A stretch of 64,000 bases of DNA from Thalassobaculum litoreum DSM 18839 (GCF_900102465.1 NZ_FNBW01000007.1:62001-126000), one strand, 5' to 3'. Shown: positions 9,491-17,083, numbered from the stretch's first letter. Program-made: numbers and translations. Notes: generated by a model from the letters alone, not told the origin.

Positions 9491-10159
9491 ATGGCCGACT
9501 TTTACGCTCACGTCGTGGAGGGTGAAATCCTCCGCATCAATATCCGTGCCGGCACGACCTTCCAGGGATGGACGCCCGGCCCGAACGCCACCGACGCCGA
9601 CTATCGGGCGCACGATCTGTGGCCGATCACCGGGACGCGGCCGGCCGGAACGCAGTGGCAGCGTGTCACCGGGCCGGTCTACGTAGCCGACACCGAGACC
9701 GAGACGGTGGAGCGGCAATACACGGTGACCGACTTCACTTTGGCCGAACGCAAGGAGGTGATGCGAGCGGCCATTAACGAGGAGCGGGACCGGCGGATCT
9801 ACCTGCCGATAGATGCGGTTGACATCAAGGGTGATGGGTCCGTGATGGTAGAGCCGGATATACGCAATACCCGCGACGAGGCGAACCTGATCGCGCTGTC
9901 TCTGCGGGCCACACAGTTGGCCGCCGCGGAGATCACCGATCCCGTCATGCCGTTCGGTGCGGCGGACAACATCGAGTACATGCTGACTCCAACGGAGATG
10001 ATCGCGGTCGCGGCGGCGCCGTTCACCCGGGCGTCCGGGTTGTTTGTGCGGGCTCGTGCGTTGAAGGATGCGGTTGAAGATGCGGCGGATGGCGCCGACC
10101 TGGATCTGATCGACATCGCCGCCGGCAGCATCGACAGCTCTGGCTCCTGGCCCAGCTAG
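9491..10159 (+). CDS. Phage tail protein with DUF4376-like C-terminal domain
   Basis: 222 residues. The N-terminus has short beta segments (GWTPGPNATDADY). A helical region follows with KEVMRAAINEERDRRIYLPI near residue 95, the usual layout of DUF4376 proteins found after fibre genes and thought to be fibre or tail associated. ATG 9491 is chosen because GGAGAG lies seven bases upstream; a TTG at 9476 in the same frame has no good site. It ends overlapping the convergent nuclease gene by three to four bases. Confidence 0.7.
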   Translation: MADFYAHVVEGEILRINIRAGTTFQGWTPGPNATDADYRAHDLWPITGTRPAGTQWQRVTGPVYVADTETETVERQYTVTDFTLAERKEVMRAAINEERDRRIYLPIDAVDIKGDGSVMVEPDIRNTRDEANLIALSLRATQLAAAEITDPVMPFGAADNIEYMLTPTEMIAVAAAPFTRASGLFVRARALKDAVEDAADGADLDLIDIAAGSIDSSGSWPS

Positions 10160-10572
10160 TCGCACCATCCCCGACGGGCGCCGCCATCGTAAACCCGAGC
10201 GAGCCCGGCCCGGACCAGCACAGTGCCCAGGTCTCGACCATCCGGCAGCGCTACATGGGCGTCGATGCGGCCACCGTACTTGTCCCAGCCGATCACATCG
10301 ACGGTCACGACCTCCTCGCCCTTGAGCGCTGACAGCACGAAGTCGCGGGCGGCACGGGCGTGAACCTTCTCGCGCTCGCACTTGCCGCGGATCTCGGGTG
10401 CGTCGATGCCCATCACCCTGATCGACATGCGCTGCAGGGATTCCGGCAGGCTCGGCACCAGGACATACAGGGTATCTGCATCGTAAGCCGCCGGTGACCG
10501 CAGCTTCACCGTCCACGGCTCTGCCACCGCCGGAGCGGCTATCAGGCACAGCAGGATCAGTAGATATCGCAT
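10156..10572 (-). CDS. Secreted staphylococcal-nuclease-like (SNase) protein
   Basis: 138 residues starting with a clear signal peptide (MRYLLILLCLIAAPAVAEP), which is why ATG 10572 was chosen over the longer frame. The body matches the SNase/TNase fold: AYDADTLYV, then RVMGIDAPEIRG, then DKYGGRIDAHV. Family members cut DNA and RNA using Ca2+. The usual catalytic acidic and Arg positions appear present, but the first Arg of the family motif (R-x-x-D-G-D-T) is not obvious here, so activity is uncertain. It is encoded antiparallel between the DUF4376 gene and the lysis block. Confidence 0.8.
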   Translation of the reverse strand: MRYLLILLCLIAAPAVAEPWTVKLRSPAAYDADTLYVLVPSLPESLQRMSIRVMGIDAPEIRGKCEREKVHARAARDFVLSALKGEEVVTVDVIGWDKYGGRIDAHVALPDGRDLGTVLVRAGLARVYDGGARRGWCD

Positions 10573-10631
10573 AGCGAGAAGATCGGCCGCCCGGCCGGGA
10601 AGATCAAGCACTGACCTCTGGGGAGAGGCCG

Positions 10632-10985
10632 ATGACGTTTGAGGCATTGTGGGAGCTGCTGCGCTGGGGGGCAATCCCGCTTGGCGGTTTACTCATCTGG
10701 TGGGTCCGTGATCTGCGAGACCGCCAACGCCACCAGGTGGAGCGGCTGCACGAGAAGATCGAAGCGGAAGCCCGCGCCCGCCATGCGGAGTCCGAGGCCT
10801 GCCGGCGCGAGCATCGAGAGGCGATCAAGACGCTCCACGATGATCTGAACTCCTGGAAGCTGGACGCGGCATCACGGTTCGCGTCAGCCGCTCACATGGA
10901 GCGGGGCTTCGAAAAGCTCGAGGCTGCGATCACCGGCCTGGGCGCTCGCCTGGAGCGGTGGATCGAAGGCCGCCGGGACCTGTAG
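10632..10985 (+). CDS. Small membrane-anchored coiled-coil phage protein (holin- or spanin-like)
   Basis: 117 residues: one N-terminal transmembrane segment (about residues 9-25, AIPLGGLLIWWV), then a long charged coiled coil rich in E, R and H. The layout resembles inner-membrane spanins or small holin-associated proteins. It lies directly upstream of the muramidase. The exact lysis role cannot be told from sequence. Confidence 0.65.
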   Translation: MTFEALWELLRWGAIPLGGLLIWWVRDLRDRQRHQVERLHEKIEAEARARHAESEACRREHREAIKTLHDDLNSWKLDAASRFASAAHMERGFEKLEAAITGLGARLERWIEGRRDL

Positions 10986-11007
10986 CACCACCACATCGGA
11001 GCGCGTC

Positions 11008-11583
11008 ATGCTGCCCAGCATCGACTGGAGTTTCATCGAGCCCCTGGAGGGTTTCGAGACGACCGGCTATGTCCCGGTCTCCGGCGGCGCCCCGCTGGGT
11101 ATGTCGGGCGTCACAATCGGGTCCGGCGTGGATCTCGGTCACTGGACGGTGGAGCAGCTCCGCCGCCGGCGCGTGCCGCAGCACATCATCGATGCGGTGG
11201 GTCCGTATCTCGGCATCCGTGGCTGGCCGGCGCTCCAGCTTGCCCGCGACCGGCCGTTGATCCTCTCTCCCGACGACGCCCGCATGCTGACCGACTGCAT
11301 CCGCGGTGACATCGTCGATGCGGTCAAGAGCCGCTACGACAGCGCCGCCAAGGCCGCCGGCTCTCTGCGGTGGAACGCCCTGCCGGAGCCCTGCCGCACG
11401 GTGGTGACGTCGGTGGCATTCCAATACGGCCCGGCGCTCTCCTCGAGAACCCCGAACTTCTGGCGGCAGGTCACCGACGGCCGGTGGGCCGAGGCTCACG
11501 CGAATCTCATGAATTTCGGCGACGCCTATGAAACCCGCCGCCGGAAGGAAGCCGACCACCTGGCACCGGTCCTGGTGCCCTAA
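11008..11583 (+). CDS. Pesticin/phage-lysozyme-like endolysin
   Basis: 191 residues. Glu14 in PLEGFETTGY, Thr36 and Asp42 in GVTIGSGVDLG reproduce the Glu-Thr-Asp spacing of the T4-lysozyme/pesticin muramidase family, which hydrolyses the glycan strand of peptidoglycan. A helical domain follows with AFQYGPAL and the ending NFGDAYETRRRKEA, usual for phage members. No signal peptide, so export would need a holin. Ribosome site GGAG lies six to seven bases upstream. Flanked by a TM/coiled-coil protein and a small lipoprotein. Confidence 0.85.
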   Translation: MLPSIDWSFIEPLEGFETTGYVPVSGGAPLGMSGVTIGSGVDLGHWTVEQLRRRRVPQHIIDAVGPYLGIRGWPALQLARDRPLILSPDDARMLTDCIRGDIVDAVKSRYDSAAKAAGSLRWNALPEPCRTVVTSVAFQYGPALSSRTPNFWRQVTDGRWAEAHANLMNFGDAYETRRRKEADHLAPVLVP

Positions 11584-11600
11584 ACACCCTGGAGGACATC

Positions 11601-11816
11601 ATGAAGAAGGTGCTTCTGGCCGCCGTCCTGGCGGCCGGCCTGCAAGGCTGCGCGGGCATTGCTGCTATCCCGCCGGCGGTTCATGTGGGCGTTGCCGCAG
11701 TCGGAGCCGTGCGCGCCGCTTACTGCCTGGGCATCACCGAGCAGGGTAAGCAGCAGGCCCGTGACCTGATGACTGCCGGCGAGCAGGTCATCTACTGCGA
11801 GTCCGGCGATGAGTGA
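11601..11816 (+). CDS. Small phage lipoprotein (possible outer-membrane spanin)
   Basis: 71 residues with a lipoprotein signal and lipobox LQGC (Cys at residue 17). GGAGG precedes the ATG. A small lipoprotein just after an endolysin suggests an o-spanin, but it is not proline-rich and a matching i-spanin directly before it is missing. The coiled-coil protein at 10632-10985 could be the partner. It overlaps the next small gene by eight bases. Confidence 0.65.
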   Translation: MKKVLLAAVLAAGLQGCAGIAAIPPAVHVGVAAVGAVRAAYCLGITEQGKQQARDLMTAGEQVIYCESGDE

Positions 11817-11979
11817 CGTGATCGCCCGCGCGAAGGCGTGGATGGCCGCCAACCCGGGCAAGGCTACGGCCGGCGGTCTGGCTCTCGTGGCAGCGTGTGG
11901 CGGCGCGGTCTCTCCCGAAATCCGGGACTGGCTGCTCTCTGTCGCACCGATCATCAACTCGGTGATCTTCGGGGGCTGA
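11809..11979 (+). CDS. 56-residue hydrophobic phage protein (possible holin-type)
   Basis: A short frame starting at ATG 11809, nested in the end of the lipoprotein gene. The product (MSDVIARAKAWMAANPGKA at the start) has one or two hydrophobic stretches (GGLALVAACGGAV and LLSVAPIINSVIF). The location in the lysis block and the hydrophobic pattern make a pore-forming role possible; nothing more can be claimed. The ribosome site is weak, so it is probably coupled to the lipoprotein. Confidence 0.5.
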   Translation: MSDVIARAKAWMAANPGKATAGGLALVAACGGAVSPEIRDWLLSVAPIINSVIFGG

Positions 11980-11983
11980 CGTC

Positions 11984-12361
11984 GTGGAGCGCTTCCCCGA
12001 CGAACTCGTCCTCAGAAAGCTGAACGGATCAGAGTGGGAGGTGCAAGCGCGCTTCCGCTATTGGTCCGCTCGGCTGCTGTGGTGGATCGAGGTGCCGGCC
12101 GGCTTCACCACTGATCTCGCCAGCATCCCCTGGTTCGGCCGCTGGTACGTCTCCGTCGACGGCGACCACACCAAGGCCGCCGTCGTTCACGACTACCTCT
12201 ACACCCGGGCCAGCGCTGCCACCTTCCCGAGCCTCACCCGCCGTGAAGCCGACCGCGTCTTCCGCGAGGCACTCCGCCTGCGCGGTGTCGGCCCCATCAA
12301 GACATGGATCATGTACGCCGCCGTAAGAATCGGCGGGGGAAGGATGTACCGTGACGAGTAG
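11984..12361 (+). CDS. DUF1353 family phage protein
   Basis: 125 residues from a GTG start. Recognised by the family pattern PAGFTTDLASIPW near residue 40, then AAVVHDYLY near residue 68 and a helical end with READRVFREAL and YAAVRIGGG. DUF1353 proteins are common near lysis genes of phages; their function is not established. The conserved Asp and His residues are present. Overlaps the next gene by 11 bases. Confidence 0.8.
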   Translation: MERFPDELVLRKLNGSEWEVQARFRYWSARLLWWIEVPAGFTTDLASIPWFGRWYVSVDGDHTKAAVVHDYLYTRASAATFPSLTRREADRVFREALRLRGVGPIKTWIMYAAVRIGGGRMYRDE

Positions 12362-13058
12362 ACTTTACAGCCAGGCCGACGGCGAGGAGCCGCGGGGCAT
12401 CGAGGCGCGGTTCCTGGAGCACATCGAGCGCGAAGGGTTGCGAGAGTTCGGGGTGGTGCCGTCGCTGACCAACGATCGCCAGCGGCTCAAGGAGCTGCAC
12501 GGCGGCTCCCCAGGCTTCCCCGGGTGGCTGCCGACTGCCGAGGGCGGTGCTGCCGGCTTCTGGGTCGACTGGCGGGACGACAGCGGCCGGACGCGAGCCA
12601 CCGGTGGAGCGCTGCTCTACTCGACGGCGCCGGCCGATCTGTGCGAGTTCGTCAACGACGCCCACGGCATGGATGCTGCTGGCCACGAGATCCGGCTGGA
12701 AGGTGATGCAGCGCGGGAAGCAGCGAGGATCCGCGGGCCGGTGGTCTTCTCCGGCAACTTGGCGGTGTTCGACCCCGCCGACCGTGGCAAGGACGGATCA
12801 GGCCTGTCGAAGTGGCTGCTGCCGATCACGCCGCTCATGAACAAGGCGCTGGCCAACGGTCTGTGGGGCGAGCCAGCGGCATACGTGACGATCCTCCGGG
12901 ATGTGCAGGTCGACCACCTCCAGCCGCACTATCGCCTGCCTACGCTGGCCGCTGGTGTCAGATGGCAAGTCCCTGGCCAGCAGGATCCAGTGCTCGGCCA
13001 TCTCGGCGTGCAGTCACCCGATCACCTGCGGCAGGCGCTGACGGCTGCCCTATGCTGA
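12351..13058 (+). CDS. Hypothetical phage protein
   Basis: 235 residues from a GTG nested in the DUF1353 end. An acidic helical N-terminus is followed by a mixed alpha/beta body (GFWVDWRDDSGR, GALLYSTAPADLCEFV, YVTILRDVQVDHL). Family not recognised. It is the last rightward gene of the late block and its final 100 bases overlap the convergent gene at 12958-13599; one of the two ends may be shorter than given. Confidence 0.55.
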   Translation: MTSRLYSQADGEEPRGIEARFLEHIEREGLREFGVVPSLTNDRQRLKELHGGSPGFPGWLPTAEGGAAGFWVDWRDDSGRTRATGGALLYSTAPADLCEFVNDAHGMDAAGHEIRLEGDAAREAARIRGPVVFSGNLAVFDPADRGKDGSGLSKWLLPITPLMNKALANGLWGEPAAYVTILRDVQVDHLQPHYRLPTLAAGVRWQVPGQQDPVLGHLGVQSPDHLRQALTAALC

Positions 13059-13599
13059 CGACATGGGCGCCCGACGGCAGCATCAGCGCGGCGTAGGACA
13101 CCAGCCCAGATCGACCAGGAAGGCGGCCGGCGCACGACATGAAGCTCGGCCGACCCGACATACGAACAGCCAAGGCCCGGCTGTAGACAAAGCGGCCATA
13201 CTCCGGCGTAGGCGCATCTACGACAGGCGCTCCCACCGTGCCGGGGTTCAGGACTGACAGCCTCTCGCCCACGCGGCTATAGACTGCTGTCGAGTTCGAA
13301 AAGTCGATGACCGCGTATCTCCGGTCCTCGCAAATCTCCCCCAGACTATCGACCACGTCCTCGCCGGCATCCCAGCGCCGGAAGGCCTCCATCTGCGATC
13401 GCGACGCATACTTCGTGAACAGCGCCATGATGTCGTTGCCCACGAAAGGTTCGGCCACGCGCTCAGGCGTCACCAGATCCTTGGCGGTGTCGAAGACGAC
13501 CTCTTCGACAGCCCTGCAGGCGACCCATGTTGCCGCGGCCAGGCCTACGGTCACGAACCGGCGGCTGAGGCGCGGTGCACTCTCAGTGTGCTGCGTCAT
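12958..13599 (-). CDS. Hypothetical protein with Tat-like or membrane leader, possible PAS-like body
   Basis: 213 residues. The N-terminus has SRRFVTVGLAAATWVA, a twin-Arg followed by a hydrophobic run that could be a Tat signal or single membrane anchor. The body (FRRWDAGEDVVD, FSNSTAVYSRVG, YAALMLPSGAHVVSIG) has a beta-alpha pattern reminiscent of the small PAS sensors of Rhodospirillales, but similarity is weak. Its ATG overlaps the stop of the upstream gene (ATGA). Last gene of the first leftward run. Confidence 0.55.
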   Translation of the reverse strand: MTQHTESAPRLSRRFVTVGLAAATWVACRAVEEVVFDTAKDLVTPERVAEPFVGNDIMALFTKYASRSQMEAFRRWDAGEDVVDSLGEICEDRRYAVIDFSNSTAVYSRVGERLSVLNPGTVGAPVVDAPTPEYGRFVYSRALAVRMSGRPSFMSCAGRLPGRSGLVSYAALMLPSGAHVVSIGQPSAPAAGDRVTARRDGRALDPAGQGLAI

Positions 13600-13859
13600 T
13601 CCTCCAACCCTCTGTCTCCCGCCTCTGCAAACGGGACTAAGATACCAATCGGCTCGCCAATTCGATGCAGTCCGCTGTGAGACCGCCTTTCAATACCAAT
13701 GCAACGATAAACAACGCCGTCGATCTCGACTTCATTGTCGATTAAATGAGAAAAATCATATGTGTCGCGGTCTAGAAAAGTCGTAAACGTCACGCCACGG
13801 CCTTTAGTGGGTATAACGTCTATCGAGTTGAATGTTGGTCGGCTAAGCATCTCGGGCAT
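13596..13859 (-). CDS. Small phage early protein
   Basis: 87 residues, mostly beta (GVTFTTFLDRDTYDF, NEVEIDGVVYRCIGIER). Composition and codon use fit a real gene in the run, with overlaps at both ends. The pattern EIDGVVYRCIGIE resembles small phage proteins of unknown role. Confidence 0.65.
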   Translation of the reverse strand: MPEMLSRPTFNSIDVIPTKGRGVTFTTFLDRDTYDFSHLIDNEVEIDGVVYRCIGIERRSHSGLHRIGEPIGILVPFAEAGDRGLEE

Positions 13860-14109
13860 CCTTACGGAATAGGGCTTGCCACTGCTCGGCGGTTATCGGC
13901 CCAGCATCGTCGGTAATCGTAAAGCCAGAAGCCGTGAGAAGCATTTCAGTCCTGATGCGTCGCGCTTCACGAAACGCTTCTACCATTTGATCGGGCGGCA
14001 ACGGTGACAGATCTGGATCACAACGCATCATCGCCGCGGCGTGCCGCAGCCGCATGGAATCCCTGAGGTGGATCTCGGCGCAGCAACAGTCGATTTCATG
14101 CTGTTCCAT
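13843..14109 (-). CDS. Small helical phage early protein
   Basis: 88 residues starting MEQHEIDCCCAEIHLRD, with a notable Cys-Cys-Cys near residue 8, then helices. Start chosen at 14109 because a class-2 start-associated repeat (ACATAGGGGCAGCGAGC) ends at this ATG. A longer frame would run through that repeat. Function unknown. Confidence 0.65.
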   Translation of the reverse strand: MEQHEIDCCCAEIHLRDSMRLRHAAAMMRCDPDLSPLPPDQMVEAFREARRIRTEMLLTASGFTITDDAGPITAEQWQALFRKDARDA

Positions 14110-14120
14110 GCTCGCTGCCC

Positions 14121-14342
14121 CTATGTCAGTCGGCTCTCGTGGAAGGCCGCCCATTGAGCGATCGCCTCGCTGAGATCTTTCGCGGCCTGGATGTCCTCGC
14201 GGTTATCTCGCCGCCACACATGCCCGAAAGCGGCGGTCTTGCCTTCGCGATGGGCGCGCATCTCCAACACCAGATTAAAATCAAAGCGTTCGAGTAGTTC
14301 CAGCCGGCCGCTCCCATCTGCATTGCGATACAGCGTTCTCAT
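14121..14342 (-). CDS. Small phage early protein
   Basis: 73 residues (MRTLYRNADGSGRLEL at the start), an N-terminal beta hairpin then two helices. Ribosome site GAAGGG just upstream of ATG 14342. Its TAG lies inside the leader repeat of the next gene. Function unknown. Confidence 0.6.
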   Translation of the reverse strand: MRTLYRNADGSGRLELLERFDFNLVLEMRAHREGKTAAFGHVWRRDNREDIQAAKDLSEAIAQWAAFHESRLT

Positions 14343-14356
14343 GGCCCTTCGATCCC

Positions 14357-14566
14357 TTACTGAGTGTCGTGGAGAACGGCCGCGATCCGACGATAGATGC
14401 ATGCGGCCTCGTCGCTCGATCCGTAGTATTGTCGAGCAAGCGCGCCGTAGAGAGCTGCTGTTCGTCGGATGCGGGGAGCGTCAGCGGCAAGCACAGCTTG
14501 GTCGAACTCAATCTGCGCCAAATCAAGCTGTGCGAGCGGGCTCAGTTTGGACAGTGCAGGCTCCAT
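14357..14566 (-). CDS. Small helical phage early protein
   Basis: 69 residues, nearly all helix (LSPLAQLDLAQIEFDQAVL, then ALYGALARQYYGSSDEA). Preceded by AAAGGGAGCACCG, related to the leader in front of 17272. The frame in another phase (14281-14526) is a shadow. Function unknown. Confidence 0.6.
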   Translation of the reverse strand: MEPALSKLSPLAQLDLAQIEFDQAVLAADAPRIRRTAALYGALARQYYGSSDEAACIYRRIAAVLHDTQ

Positions 14567-14587
14567 CGGCCGGTGCTCCCTTTCCGG

Positions 14588-14875
14588 TTATCCGCGACGG
14601 GTGGTGTTCGCCATCAAAGCGAACCACCGCGCGAGGTCTTTAGCTCCCGGCAAATCGGAGCACTCGATTACGACAAGATCGTGCTCGCCAAGGTGCACGA
14701 CGCATCGCGGCATGGCGTCAATCTTGAACTCGTTGGATCGATCCAGAGGCACGACACGGGTGATCCGTGCAGGGTCGATCCACGACCCATCGGGCATCTC
14801 AATCAAGCCGCCGGAGTAGGCTTGCGGATCGGCAGGATTGCGCGACCAGTCGGTGATTTTCATGTCCTCCAGCAC
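14588..14875 (-). CDS. Small phage early protein
   Basis: 95 residues from a GTG start directly after a class-2 leader (GACATAGGAGGCCGCC). Contains a PxGSWIDPARITRVVPLD stretch and a C-terminal helix; looks like a small alpha/beta protein. Function unknown. The upstream methyltransferase stop (TAA) is 17 bases away. Confidence 0.65.
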   Translation of the reverse strand: MLEDMKITDWSRNPADPQAYSGGLIEMPDGSWIDPARITRVVPLDRSNEFKIDAMPRCVVHLGEHDLVVIECSDLPGAKDLARWFALMANTTRRG

Positions 14876-14894
14876 GGCGGCCTCCTATGTCCGA

Positions 14895-15455
14895 TTAAGC
14901 CGCCTGACGCTCACAGAGCGACCGCGCCCAGCTACCTTGCCAGTCACAGCGACGACCGTAGCGGCGGTGCAGCAGTTTCATTTGCTCCAAATTATCGGCG
15001 CAAATGTCATCCCAGATATCGTGCCATACAGCGTCGTATCGGATGCCAACGGGCGGTCTCCAAGAAAGAGCATCTGCCTCGACTACAGTAAGGCGGGCGT
15101 CCGATATGTGCGGCGCCACCAGAGCAATCACATCGGGTGACTTTTCAATTACCGTGACCTCTGTGACGATAGGCTTTTCCAGAACTTTCGTTGTGCAGTA
15201 CCCCAGTCCAAGCCCGTTAATCAGGACGCGGCCTGACGCTTGGTGGATAAAGAAGCCGTGGTCGCGAATTTCTGCCGGAACGTCCGACATGATTACCCGC
15301 CCACGGCGTTTGAGAGCAGTGTACCGACCCGGCCGTATTGTGCGAGATCCAGGACTGAACGCTGCTCTAAGATTGTGAAATCTGGCGCCATCCTCGGTCA
15401 CTTCAAAGTGCTCGATGGACCAGTCCCCAGATGCACCTTCGGGAATGTTCATCAT
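14895..15455 (-). CDS. Phage-encoded class I SAM-dependent methyltransferase-like protein
   Basis: 186 residues. The central part shows the Rossmann methyltransferase pattern: motif I INGLGLGY (about residue 78), motif II VTVIEKSPDV, and a later VVEADALSW, then a WHDIWDDIC segment. This spacing is closest to spermidine-synthase-like methyltransferases found in phages. Substrate unknown. The N-terminal ~60 residues may be a separate small domain. Start at the first of two ATGs, immediately after a class-1 leader. The C-terminus is basic. Confidence 0.7.
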   Translation of the reverse strand: MMNIPEGASGDWSIEHFEVTEDGARFHNLRAAFSPGSRTIRPGRYTALKRRGRVIMSDVPAEIRDHGFFIHQASGRVLINGLGLGYCTTKVLEKPIVTEVTVIEKSPDVIALVAPHISDARLTVVEADALSWRPPVGIRYDAVWHDIWDDICADNLEQMKLLHRRYGRRCDWQGSWARSLCERQAA

Positions 15456-15477
15456 GGTCGGCCTCCGTTGTCTTGAA

Positions 15478-15522
15478 TCAGTCAGTTTCGTCTGGGGTGA
15501 TGGCTGTGATCTTCTCGGCCAT
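15478..15522 (-). CDS. 14-codon micro-ORF or lost C-terminus of the upstream gene
   Basis: ATG at 15522, product MAEKITAITPDETD, ending at the TGA that begins the class-1 leader of the methyltransferase gene. It is in the same frame as the gene at 15529-15765, two codons after that gene's TGA. In most neighbours the leader repeat begins with the upstream gene's own stop, so this fragment may be the original C-terminus cut off by a nonsense change, or a reinitiation peptide. Confidence 0.3.
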   Translation of the reverse strand: MAEKITAITPDETD

Positions 15523-15528
15523 CGGTTG

Positions 15529-15765
15529 TCAGGCTGCCGCGATCACGCGGCGTCCTAGCTCGGTCGGCACCCAAGTCGTGCGCATGGTGTTCGCGGGCTG
15601 GTCTTCGCTCTCCGCTATCAGCCCGCGTTCCAACAGCGCGCGCAGGGTTGAGTTGCCGTTTGATCTTGTCAGACCATCGGGGTCGGCCGCACGGCGCAGA
15701 TGATCGACCATGCGATGGCTAAGGCGTTTAGCGATGCGCGCTGCGTCATCTTTCGGTTCGTGCAT
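15529..15765 (-). CDS. Small winged-helix-like phage protein
   Basis: 78 residues with a helix-turn-helix/wing pattern: RLSHRMVDHLRRA, then STLRALLERGLIA and a wing ending in TWVPTELGRRVI. It resembles small MarR-like DNA-binding modules. Preceded by a perfect class-1 leader. It may be C-terminally truncated (see the micro-ORF that follows in the same frame). Confidence 0.6.
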   Translation of the reverse strand: MHEPKDDAARIAKRLSHRMVDHLRRAADPDGLTRSNGNSTLRALLERGLIAESEDQPANTMRTTWVPTELGRRVIAAA

Positions 15766-15786
15766 CCCTGCCTCCGTTGTTCTGAA

Positions 15787-16092
15787 TCATTGTCCACAGG
15801 TCGGGCAGTCACCTTGCGAGGCGGCGCACCCGGAAAACACGCCCGGCTCAATCTCGATGCCGGGACACGGCGGGCCGCCATGAGCGGGGCAGGCAAGGCC
15901 CGGCACGTACCCGTCGTACTTGAAGTCACTACGGAACATCCTTCCGGTGTACCCATCCCTGAACATCGGGACTTCAGGGCGCTCACCAAAGGCGGGCTTA
16001 TCGCAGAAGCACTCCATCCCAAACTGCCACATCGGCACCGAGCATTTGCCAACGCCGTCTGTCAGTTCGTAGTGGTGTTTTGAGCCACGCAC
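15787..16092 (-). CDS. Cys-rich small phage protein
   Basis: 101 residues from GTG 16092, which follows a class-1 leader. Seven cysteines, with CFCDKPAFGERPE in the middle and a terminal CPTCGQ and GPPCPG, suggest metal binding. The motif C-F-C-x-K-x-A-F is seen in small phage proteins of unknown function. The TGA stop is the first base triplet of the next leader. Confidence 0.65.
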   Translation of the reverse strand: MRGSKHHYELTDGVGKCSVPMWQFGMECFCDKPAFGERPEVPMFRDGYTGRMFRSDFKYDGYVPGLACPAHGGPPCPGIEIEPGVFSGCAASQGDCPTCGQ

Positions 16093-16116
16093 GGTCCTGC
16101 CTCCGTTGTTCGTCGG

Positions 16117-16275
16117 TTATCGCTCGCCGCCCAGGCGTTGAGTGGCGATGCGTTCAATTTCCTTCACGGCCTCGCGGATCATGGCGCACCGTCGGAGCGT
16201 GTTGTCCGCCCAATCACGATCGCTCATGGTTTCTGCCAACCCGGCGATCAGTTTGGCCTGTGCGTCGATGCTCAT
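16117..16275 (-). CDS. Small helical phage protein
   Basis: 52 residues (MSIDAQAKLIAGLAETMSD at the start), all helix. ATG 16275 sits right after a class-1 leader (AACAACGGAGGCAGGGGCC), which rules out the longer upstream frame. Function unknown. Confidence 0.6.
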   Translation of the reverse strand: MSIDAQAKLIAGLAETMSDRDWADNTLRRCAMIREAVKEIERIATQRLGGER

Positions 16276-16301
16276 GGCCCCTGCCTCCGTTGTTTTGAAT
16301 C

Positions 16302-16523
16302 TCAAACCAGTTCTTCGCCGGTGACCTCGCACCACCGGCGACGGGCACGCGCCCAGGCCCCGACGAACTGCTGGACCGTGTGGGTTTGGGGCTCGCCGTA
16401 GAACCCTGCGGTCGCAGCGTCCATCTTGTCCGCAAGATCGCGAAGTTCGTCCGCCTCTGGCCCCTGAAAAGCTCGCATCCGATCCGGTAAGGACGGCGCT
16501 GTGTCGCTGACTGGTCCTGGCAT
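16302..16523 (-). CDS. Small phage early protein
   Basis: 73 residues, helical, with Trp-rich C-terminus (FVGAWARARRRWCEVTGEE). Preceded by a class-2 leader whose TAG is the stop of the upstream regulator. Function unknown. Confidence 0.6.
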   Translation of the reverse strand: MPGPVSDTAPSLPDRMRAFQGPEADELRDLADKMDAATAGFYGEPQTHTVQQFVGAWARARRRWCEVTGEELV

Positions 16524-16533
16524 GTCCTGCCTC

Positions 16534-16863
16534 CTATGTCTGACTCTCGGCTTTGCCGCGCTCGTAAGCGGCTTCCGCTACATCCATGACGGCTCCGATC
16601 GCCACTGCCAAATGCGCCGGTACCTTCGGCTTGCCCGCTGTAATCCCGACCAGATAATCCAGCGACACCCCGAGGGCCGTGGCAATTGAAAGAGCGGTCG
16701 AGAGTGTGGGGTTGACCGCGCGCCCTTGCTCTAGCTCCCATACATGCGTCTTGGAGCATCCAGCACGGCGGGCCACTTCATCCAGGCTTAGGCGATGCTG
16801 CTTTCGCAAGTCGCGAATGCGCAGCGCCATGCCTGATGTATCGACAGTGTTGATGCCGGCCAT
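16534..16863 (-). CDS. XRE-family helix-turn-helix transcriptional regulator
   Basis: 109 residues. A Cro/CI-type HTH spans about residues 12-70: IRDLRKQHRLSLDEVARRAG, then SKTHVWELEQGRA and LGVSLDYLVG. A short C-terminal helix may dimerise. Start 16863 follows a near-perfect class-1 leader. Embedded in the leftward early run, so it is expressed with it and is more likely a secondary regulator than the main repressor; target unknown. Confidence 0.85.
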   Translation of the reverse strand: MAGINTVDTSGMALRIRDLRKQHRLSLDEVARRAGCSKTHVWELEQGRAVNPTLSTALSIATALGVSLDYLVGITAGKPKVPAHLAVAIGAVMDVAEAAYERGKAESQT

Positions 16864-16885
16864 GCCCTGCCTCCGTTGTTCTGAA

Positions 16886-17065
16886 TCAGTCGGCGCTAAC
16901 GCTTTCGACAATCGGCCGCATCTGCTCAACGATCTCGGGGAGAGCGCTGCGCAGAGCCAGGACGTGGATGTCGTCTCCCACGCTTGCGCCGTTGATCAGC
17001 ATCGTTGTCACGTTCTCCAGCCGGTCGAACGCCAACCCGAGTTGCTCCAGTTCCTCGTCAGTCAT
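16886..17065 (-). CDS. 59-residue helical phage protein
   Basis: ATG 17065 follows a class-2 leader (GACATAGGGGCACGGAC) and the TGA at 16886-16888 starts the class-1 leader of the XRE gene. The product (MTDEELEQLGLAFDRLENV at the start) is acidic and helical. The tight fit between two leaders is the main evidence that this short frame is a gene. Confidence 0.65.
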   Translation of the reverse strand: MTDEELEQLGLAFDRLENVTTMLINGASVGDDIHVLALRSALPEIVEQMRPIVESVSAD

Positions 17066-17083
17066 GTCCGTGCCCCTATGTCC

